A stretch of 64,000 bases of DNA, taken from positions 2,108,001-2,172,000 of the forward strand of contig NZ_JADBEC010000002.1 in assembly GCF_014873945.1 (NCBI RefSeq), read 5' to 3'. A program made the position numbers and the translations under genes. The stretch is from Rhizobium viscosum (GTDB lineage Bacteria > Pseudomonadota > Alphaproteobacteria > Rhizobiales > Rhizobiaceae). This document shows positions 58,709 to 64,000 of the stretch, in pieces. Position 1 is the stretch's first letter. Each line of letters begins with the position of its first letter. Below the pieces are notes generated by a model. It was not told where the DNA came from. It ran no database searches and saw only the letters and a list, made by a program, of their open reading frames with translations.

Positions 58709-59434
58709 TCATTGCTGCTCCGCAAGCATCCGATATCGTCGCTGGCTCGCCATCATATGCGCGCGCATGGCTTGTCTCGCGCGGTCAGGATCCTGCTCGG
58801 CGATAGCCGCCAGGATCTCGCCATGCTCTGCATGAACCTTTTCGAGGTAGGCGCGGTCATTGGCCTCAGGCAGGGTCGGGAACTGGCCGCGGGGGATCGC
58901 GCGCGGCCCGAAATGACGCAGGGCGTCGATGTAGAATCTGTTGTTCGAAGCCTTGGCTATGGCGGTGTGGAATTCATAATCGGCCTCCACCGTGGGCTCA
59001 CCGCTCTCGATGAGCTGGGCCATTTTTCGGTTGGCGAGCCGAATTGCCGCTTCCTGTTCGGCCGTTCTGCGATAGGCCGCAATAGCGGCGGCTTCCCCTT
59101 CGACCGCCATGCGAAACTCCAGCAATTCCAGTGTTTCCGGAATGCTTTTGACCTCAACCGGCGTCAGGACAAGCCTGGCATGCATGTTGGGATCGGACAC
59201 GAACACACCCTTGCCCTGAACGGGGCGGACGAATCCGGCCGCGCGCAGATCTGCAATCGCTTCCCGCACAACCGTGCGACTGACGCCGAACGCTGCCTCG
59301 AGCTGCGGTTCGGTTGGAAGCTGATCCCCCTCACGAAGTTTTCCCGTTTCGATCTGCATGCGCAGCTGGTCGATGACCTGCTGCGCCAAACGCTGTCTGC
59401 TACGCGTGCCGGCCGCCATTTCGTTGTTCCCCAT
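58709..59434 (-). CDS. GntR-family regulator, FadR/FCD subfamily
   Basis: A 241-residue regulator. Winged helix in residues ~10-75 (SRQRLAQQVIDQLRMQIETG; LPTEPQLEAAFGVSRTVVRE; LRAAGFVRPVQGKGVFVSD), the GntR signature, followed by the helical FCD ligand domain (ESIPETLELLEFRMAVEGEA, EFHTAIAKASNNRFYIDAL, EHGEILAAIAEQDPDRARQAM) with metal-ligand Asp/His positions. ATG 59434 follows GAGGATGAGAA. It lies between the uxuA/kdgD-like genes and the divergent importer, with matching palindromes on both sides, so it probably represses both and responds to a hexuronate-type acid. Confidence 0.9.
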   Translation of the reverse strand: MGNNEMAAGTRSRQRLAQQVIDQLRMQIETGKLREGDQLPTEPQLEAAFGVSRTVVREAIADLRAAGFVRPVQGKGVFVSDPNMHARLVLTPVEVKSIPETLELLEFRMAVEGEAAAIAAYRRTAEQEAAIRLANRKMAQLIESGEPTVEADYEFHTAIAKASNNRFYIDALRHFGPRAIPRGQFPTLPEANDRAYLEKVHAEHGEILAAIAEQDPDRARQAMRAHMMASQRRYRMLAEQQ

Positions 59435-59498
59435 TTTCTCATCCTCGCCCGATGGCACTTGCAAACTTCTTTGAAAAATCATAATACGACATACGGAC

Positions 59499-59511
59499 GA
59501 CATATTATGTC
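59499..59511. promoter_or_regulatory. Palindromic operator upstream of the second peptide-type importer
   Basis: GACATATTATGTC, a perfect 13-bp palindrome, 28 bp upstream of the importer start and 64 bp upstream of the divergent gntR start. On the minus strand it reads GACATAATATGTC, sharing GACATAATATG with the uxuA-side site. A partial copy (CATAATACGACATAC) lies just before it at 59480-59494. Confidence 0.7.
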
Positions 59512-59539
59512 TTGTATAGTAACTCAGGGAGGAGTTGCA

Positions 59540-61135
59540 ATGAAGCATTTTTCCAGAAGCCTGTTTGTTGGCGTCGCATTGTGTGCGCTGACCTTAGCGG
59601 CGCCGGCACTTCGGGCGGCCACGCCTGCCGATCAGCTGGTGATCGGCACCTCGCTCGCCCAGGTTCTTTCGCTGGACCCGCAGCAGGCGACGGAAGCCAA
59701 GGCCAACGAAATCATGTCGAACCTCTACGATCGCTTGGTTGCCTCGACGCCTGACGGCAAGATCGTGCCGCAGCTTGCTGAAAGCTGGCAGGTCGATGAC
59801 AAAGGGATCACCTTCAAGCTGCGAGACGCGACCTTCGCCTCCGGAAATCCTGTGACGTCCAAGGACGTCGCCTATTCGCTCGGCCGTTTGTTGAAGCTCG
59901 ATCAGGCCGCAGCCGCCAACCTGAAGCGCGTCGGCTATACGAAAGACAATATCGATCAGCTGGTCAAAGCCGTCGACGACAAGACCGTGCGCATCGATCT
60001 CTCCGGTGAGGTGACTTCGGAGCTTCTGCTTTATCGTCTGGCGATGGTCGTTGCGAGCGTCGTCGACAGTGTCGAAGTCCAGAAGCATGTCGCCAATGAC
60101 GACTATGGCAACGCCTGGCTGCGCACCCATTCGGCCGGCTCCGGACCCTTCACGCTGAACCGCTGGACGCCCAACGAACTCGTCATTCTCGACGCCAACA
60201 AGGACTATGTCTCCGGCGCTCCGAAGATGCGCCGTGTCATCGTCCGTCATGTTCCCGAAAGCCAGGTCGAGCGCCTGATGCTGGAACGCGGCGACATCGA
60301 CATAGCGAGCGCGCTGACTGCGTCGGATCTCGCCACCTTCGACAACAAGAAGGGCTTCGAGATCCAGCGTGTGCCCACCGGCGGTTTCTATGTGCTGTCG
60401 ATGAATGCCGGCAACAAATATCTGTCGAACCCGAAGGTGCGCGAAGCGATTGCCTATGGCATCGACTACAAGGGGATCGAGAAGACGATCATGGGTCCCT
60501 ACGGGCGGGCGCGTACCGTGCCGGTCCCGGAAAACTTCGAATACGCGATCCCAAGCCCCGACTGGCACCTTGATGTCGCCAAGGCGAAGGAACTTCTCGC
60601 CGAGGCCGGTTTCAAGGACGGTTTCACCGTCAATCTGAAGACCATCGCGCAGACGCCCCGCATCGATCTTGCCACCGCGATCCAGGCTTCGCTTGCTCAG
60701 ATCGGCATCAAGGTCGACATTCAACAGGGCAATGGATCGGACATCATCGCGGCCCACCGTGCGAGAAATTTCGACCTGCTCATTCCTCAGACCGGCTCCT
60801 ACATGCCGAACGTGCTTGGGGCGATGGAGCAGTTCGCCTCCAATCCCGATAATTCTCTCGAGGCAAACAATGCCGGCAACTTCGTCTGGCGCTCGGCCTG
60901 GGACATTCCCGAACTGACAGCTCTGACGGCGAAGGCATCGCTCGAACGCGATCCGAAGAGGCGCGGCGAACTCTACGTCGAGATGCAGAAGATGTTCGTG
61001 GATCAGAAGCCCGCGGTCTTGCCGATGTTCGAACGGTTCGAGCCCATCGTGCTGAACGACAAGGTTCATGGCTATGTCGGCCATCCGAACCAGACGACGC
61101 GCCTTGAGGCCGTCACGAAAGCCGAGACCGATTAA
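59540..61135 (+). CDS. ABC transporter substrate-binding protein, family 5
   Basis: A 531-residue binding protein of the DppA/OppA family. Signal peptide residues 1-27 (RSLFVGVALCALTLAAPALRA). Mature features: LDPQQATEAKANEIMSNLYD, ITFKLRDATFASGNPVTSKD, VREAIAYGIDYKGIEK and DVAKAKELLAEAGFKDGF, standard for the family. ATG 59540 follows GGGAGGAG; a much longer frame in phase upstream is antisense to the gntR gene. It lacks the Tat motif seen in the similar protein at 14069, so it is exported by Sec. The regulator and dehydratases next door suggest a uronate- or sugar-acid-containing ligand. Confidence 0.92.
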   Translation: MKHFSRSLFVGVALCALTLAAPALRAATPADQLVIGTSLAQVLSLDPQQATEAKANEIMSNLYDRLVASTPDGKIVPQLAESWQVDDKGITFKLRDATFASGNPVTSKDVAYSLGRLLKLDQAAAANLKRVGYTKDNIDQLVKAVDDKTVRIDLSGEVTSELLLYRLAMVVASVVDSVEVQKHVANDDYGNAWLRTHSAGSGPFTLNRWTPNELVILDANKDYVSGAPKMRRVIVRHVPESQVERLMLERGDIDIASALTASDLATFDNKKGFEIQRVPTGGFYVLSMNAGNKYLSNPKVREAIAYGIDYKGIEKTIMGPYGRARTVPVPENFEYAIPSPDWHLDVAKAKELLAEAGFKDGFTVNLKTIAQTPRIDLATAIQASLAQIGIKVDIQQGNGSDIIAAHRARNFDLLIPQTGSYMPNVLGAMEQFASNPDNSLEANNAGNFVWRSAWDIPELTALTAKASLERDPKRRGELYVEMQKMFVDQKPAVLPMFERFEPIVLNDKVHGYVGHPNQTTRLEAVTKAETD

Positions 61136-61150
61136 GCAAGGTCGCCGATC

Positions 61151-62179
61151 ATGAAGGAACTCTCCGTCAAGGAACTGGCGCGCCGGGTGACGCACCTGGC
61201 CGTCAGCCTGTTCATCCTGCTGTGCGTCACTTTCGTGATCGGCCGTATTCTTCCCGCCGATCCGGTCGGAGCGATCGTCGGCGAACTGGCAGATCCTACC
61301 GCCTATGCCGCCATGCGCCAGAAGCTTGGTCTGGATCTGCCGATCTACCAGCAGTTCCTTATCTACTTGAATGGCCTGGCGCATGGCGATTTCGGAACGG
61401 CGGTTCTTACGGGCAATCCGGTCTCTTCCGATCTTGCCCAGGCATTTCCCGCGACTTTCGAGCTCGCCACCCTGGCAATCCTGATCTCGACCTTCGTCGG
61501 CGTTCCGCTCGGGCTGACGGCGGCGCTCTTTCGAGACACGTTTATCGACAAGATCGCCCGGATCGTGGCGCTAGTCGGTCATTCGATCCCGGTCTTCTGG
61601 TTCGGGATCGTCGGCCTGGTCATCTTCTACGCAGGATTGAACTGGGTTGGAGGTCCCGGCCGTGTCGATGTCTTCTACGAGGGCATGGTGACGCCGCAAA
61701 CGGGGCTGCTGCTTGTCGACAGCCTGCTGCAGGGAGAAACGGAGATCTTCTGGAACGCGGCTGGTCACATCATCCTGCCGGCCGTCATCCTCGCCTATGC
61801 CGCCATGGCCTATATCACCCGCATGACCCGCAGCTTCACTCTTGAGCAATTGAGCCAGGATTACGTGATCGCCGCGCGTGCAAAGGGTGTCGGCCCGGCC
61901 CGCACCGTCATCGGTCACGTCCTGCCGAACATCGCCGTTCAGTTGATCACCATCCTGGCTATTTCCTATGGCGGACTGCTGGAAGGCGCCGTCGTGACGG
62001 AGATCGTCTTTTCCTGGCCGGGTATCGGTCAATATATGACGAACGCACTGATGATCGGCGACATGAATGCCGTCGTTGCCGCCACCATCATCATCGGCTT
62101 CATCTTCATGTTCCTCAATTTCCTGGCGGACATCGCCTATGCGATATTCGATCCACGGACGCGGGAGGCTGCACAATGA
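61151..62179 (+). CDS. ABC transporter permease, DppB type
   Basis: A 342-residue inner-membrane permease: first helix VSLFILLCVTFVIGRILPAD with the family motif RILPADPVGAIVG, the segment MRQKLGLDLPIYQQFL, and docking loop LSQDYVIAARAKGVGPARTV. It has a larger periplasmic loop than usual (about residues 165-200, PGRVDVFYEGMVTPQTG). It lies 15 bp after the binding-protein gene and overlaps the partner permease gene by ATGA. Confidence 0.92.
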   Translation: MKELSVKELARRVTHLAVSLFILLCVTFVIGRILPADPVGAIVGELADPTAYAAMRQKLGLDLPIYQQFLIYLNGLAHGDFGTAVLTGNPVSSDLAQAFPATFELATLAILISTFVGVPLGLTAALFRDTFIDKIARIVALVGHSIPVFWFGIVGLVIFYAGLNWVGGPGRVDVFYEGMVTPQTGLLLVDSLLQGETEIFWNAAGHIILPAVILAYAAMAYITRMTRSFTLEQLSQDYVIAARAKGVGPARTVIGHVLPNIAVQLITILAISYGGLLEGAVVTEIVFSWPGIGQYMTNALMIGDMNAVVAATIIIGFIFMFLNFLADIAYAIFDPRTREAAQ

Positions 62180-63078
62180 GCGATGCAATCCAAACCGACC
62201 TCACTGTGCGCCCGCCGAGCCTGTCCGCACGGATCTCAGGTTCAACGATACGGATCGTCTCAAGACTGGGGCAGGAACCACTCGGGATGGCCGGCTTCGT
62301 CATTCTGGCGGTGCTTTGCGTCGTCGCGATCCTTGCGCCTTTGCTTGCGCCCTATGATCCCAACATCCAGGTCCTGTCCGACGCGCTGCAGCCGCCGAGC
62401 GCCGCGCATTGGGCGGGCACCGACGAGTTCGGCCGGGATATTCTGAGCCGGCTGATCTACGGAACGCGGATCACCGTCCAGACCGTCCTTTCAATCTCCT
62501 TGATCGTTGGTCCGATCGGTCTGCTGATCGGTGTTGTCGCCGGCTTCTTCGGAGGTCGCACGGACGCGCTCTTGATGCGGGCAACGGATATCGTCCTGTC
62601 CTTTCCCTCGCTGATCCTGGCGCTGGCATTCGCCGCCGCACTCGGAGCCGGGCTGACGACGGCAATCATCGCCATTTCACTCACCGCATGGCCGCCCATT
62701 GCGCGCCTGGCACGCGCCGAGGCGCTGGTGGTCAGGAACGCGGACTATGTGGCTGCGGCCCGCCTCTATGGCGCTTCGCCCTTGCGCATCCTGTTCGTGT
62801 ATATCGCTCCCATGTGCATTCCGTCGGTGATCGTACGCCTGACCTTGAACATGGCAGGCATCATTCTGACGGCCGCCTCACTGGGCTTTCTTGGATTGGG
62901 CGCGCAGCCGCCCGCACCCGAATGGGGTGCCATGATATCGAGCGGGCGCAAGTTCATGCTCGACTATTGGTGGGTTGCAGTGATGCCGGGTGTTGCCATT
63001 CTGATCACGAGCCTTGCCTTCAACGTCGCAGGCGACGCGCTTCGCGACATTCTGGATCCCCGTCATGCCAGGTCCTGA
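62176..63078 (+). CDS. ABC transporter permease, DppC type
   Basis: A 300-residue partner permease: helix GFVILAVLCVVAILAPLLA, motif HWAGTDEFGRDILSRLIYGT, docking loop AARLYGASPLRILFVYIAP. The start overlaps the previous stop (ATGA). The end runs against the start of the ATPase gene, so the five genes form one operon. Confidence 0.92.
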   Translation: MSDAIQTDLTVRPPSLSARISGSTIRIVSRLGQEPLGMAGFVILAVLCVVAILAPLLAPYDPNIQVLSDALQPPSAAHWAGTDEFGRDILSRLIYGTRITVQTVLSISLIVGPIGLLIGVVAGFFGGRTDALLMRATDIVLSFPSLILALAFAAALGAGLTTAIIAISLTAWPPIARLARAEALVVRNADYVAAARLYGASPLRILFVYIAPMCIPSVIVRLTLNMAGIILTAASLGFLGLGAQPPAPEWGAMISSGRKFMLDYWWVAVMPGVAILITSLAFNVAGDALRDILDPRHARS

Positions 63079-63079
63079 T

Positions 63080-63907
63080 ATGAAGCCAGTCCTCTCCGTC
63101 GAAGACCTCAACGTCAGCTTCGGCAGAAATGCCGTGCCTGCCGTTTCCCATGTCAGTTTCGACGTCGGGCGCGAGCGCGTCGGCATCGTCGGCGAATCCG
63201 GTTCGGGAAAGTCGACGACCGGCCGAGCCATCATGCGTCTTCTGTCGGCAGGCGCCACCGTCTCGGCAAAGCGTCTCGACGTCGACGGAAATCCGCTTCT
63301 TTCGCTGTCGGAGCGGCAGATGGGAAAGATCCGCGGCAAGGATATTGCACTCATCATGCAGGACCCCCGCTATTCGCTCAATCCGGTGCTGACAGTCGGC
63401 AAGCAGATCGCCGAAGCGGCTCGCCTCCATCTCAACCTGCGTGGTGCGGCGGCGACCACGGCGGCTAAAGCAATGCTCGAGCGCGTTCGCATCAGGGACG
63501 CCGAGCGCGTGATGGCGCAGTATCCGCATCAGATATCTGGCGGCATGGGTCAGCGTGTCATGATTGCGATGATGCTGCTCGCCAAGCCGAAGCTCGTCAT
63601 CGCCGACGAACCGACCTCGGCGCTGGATGTCAGCGTGCGCAAGGACGTGTTGACGCTACTGGACGAACTCGTCCGGGAGAACGATTCCGGCCTGCTGCTG
63701 ATCAGCCACGATATCCGCATGGTCTCCGCCTTCTGTGAGCGAATTATCGTCATGTACGCGGGGCGCATCGTCGAGACGCTGACGCGGCTGGAAGATGCGA
63801 GCCATCCCTATACGAAGGGGCTGATCGCCGCGATGCCGGATCCGCGCCACCCCGTCCGGCGGCTTGCAGTTCTTGATCGCTCGAAGATCGACCTGGAGAG
63901 AGCATGA
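63080..63907 (+). CDS. ABC transporter ATPase, DppD type, short form
   Basis: A 275-residue ATPase. Walker A GESGSGKSTTGRAIM, signature ISGGMGQRVMIAMML (Gly in place of the usual Arg after GGM), Walker B LVIADEPTSALD, H-loop LLISHDIRM. It ends soon after the nucleotide domain (HPYTKGLIAAMPDPRHPVRR) and lacks the Cys-rich C-terminal oligopeptide extension present in the homologue at 17554. The start may be ATG 63080, one base after the previous stop, or ATG 63065. The next ATPase overlaps its stop. Confidence 0.9.
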   Translation: MKPVLSVEDLNVSFGRNAVPAVSHVSFDVGRERVGIVGESGSGKSTTGRAIMRLLSAGATVSAKRLDVDGNPLLSLSERQMGKIRGKDIALIMQDPRYSLNPVLTVGKQIAEAARLHLNLRGAAATTAAKAMLERVRIRDAERVMAQYPHQISGGMGQRVMIAMMLLAKPKLVIADEPTSALDVSVRKDVLTLLDELVRENDSGLLLISHDIRMVSAFCERIIVMYAGRIVETLTRLEDASHPYTKGLIAAMPDPRHPVRRLAVLDRSKIDLERA

Positions 63908-64000
63908 TGATCGAAGTCCGCGACCTCAATGTCACATTCTCGTCCGGCAAACGGCAAAACCATGTTGTCAGGGATATCAGTTTCAGCGTCGCGCGTGGGG
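63904..64000 (+). CDS. ABC transporter ATPase, DppF type, 5' end only
   Basis: Only 32 codons are in the window: MMIEVRDLNVTFSSGKRQ, then NHVVRDISFSVARG, the first strands of an ABC ATPase just before Walker A. The start overlaps the previous stop (ATGATG at 63904). From its position it is the second ATPase of the importer. The edge of the window cuts it. Confidence 0.8.
   Translation, partial: MMIEVRDLNVTFSSGKRQNHVVRDISFSVARG

Noticed and set aside
58685..59539. A long in-frame extension of the family-5 binding protein
   Set aside because: It runs antisense through the gntR gene and lacks homology. The signal peptide and ribosome site fix the start at 59540.
59594..61384. A 596-codon open frame on the minus strand
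   Set aside because: It is antisense to the binding-protein gene, which has a signal peptide and family motifs. Its composition is that of an antisense shadow.

Overview
This 64 kb window looks like part of a rhizobial genome, probably the Rhizobium leguminosarum/etli group. The evidence is the high GC content, the dense operons joined by 4-base ATGA overlaps, the many ABC importers each paired with a dedicated regulator, and a complete rhizobial-type erythritol locus. I see no rRNA, tRNA, ribosomal, replication or conjugation genes and no insertion sequences. The content is almost wholly catabolic, which would suit a large accessory plasmid or chromid, but the sequence does not prove that.

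Layout. (1) 1-11494 is branched-chain amino acid breakdown. On the minus strand lie the carboxyltransferase subunit of methylcrotonyl-CoA carboxylase (cut by the window edge), isovaleryl-CoA dehydrogenase and an AraC-type regulator. On the plus strand lie an SDR dehydrogenase, a thiolase, a second acyl-CoA dehydrogenase and the whole branched-chain 2-oxoacid dehydrogenase complex (E1 alpha, E1 beta, E2, E3). (2) 11523-19556 holds a LacI regulator, an enolase-superfamily acid-sugar dehydratase and a five-gene peptide-type ABC importer. Two copies of a 16-bp palindrome flank the promoter region. (3) 19569-22359 holds a small unknown protein, a SARP/BTAD-like regulator with TPR repeats and a PraR-like XRE regulator. 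(4) 22622-31524 is a compact operon: an OpuC/OsmF-type betaine importer, two luciferase-family flavin monooxygenases, an ornithine-cyclodeaminase-family protein, a histidine-ammonia-lyase homologue that has lost the Ala-Ser-Gly triad needed for the MIO cofactor, and a PhnD-like protein without a signal peptide. This is the best candidate in the window for an undescribed pathway.

(5) 31626-48236 is the erythritol region. The minus strand carries a ribose-type ABC importer with a DUF2291 protein, a DeoR regulator, a second FGGY kinase and a second GlpD-like dehydrogenase. The divergent plus strand carries eryA, eryB, eryC, eryD, deoR, tpiB/eryH and rpiB/eryI, ending at a strong terminator. Together the plus-strand enzymes are expected to turn erythritol into D-erythrose 4-phosphate. 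(6) 48367-56669 holds an SGNH hydrolase and then a LacI-controlled operon with a FAD oxidoreductase, a CUT1-type sugar importer and an unknown TIM-barrel protein. (7) 56694-64000 holds a DapA-family 5-dehydro-4-deoxyglucarate dehydratase-like enzyme, a UxuA-like mannonate dehydratase, a GntR regulator and a second peptide-type importer that runs off the window. Matching palindromes stand before uxuA and before the importer.

All family names rest on reading protein motifs by eye; no database search was run. Substrates of the importers and of the region 2, 4, 6 and 7 enzymes are inferences.
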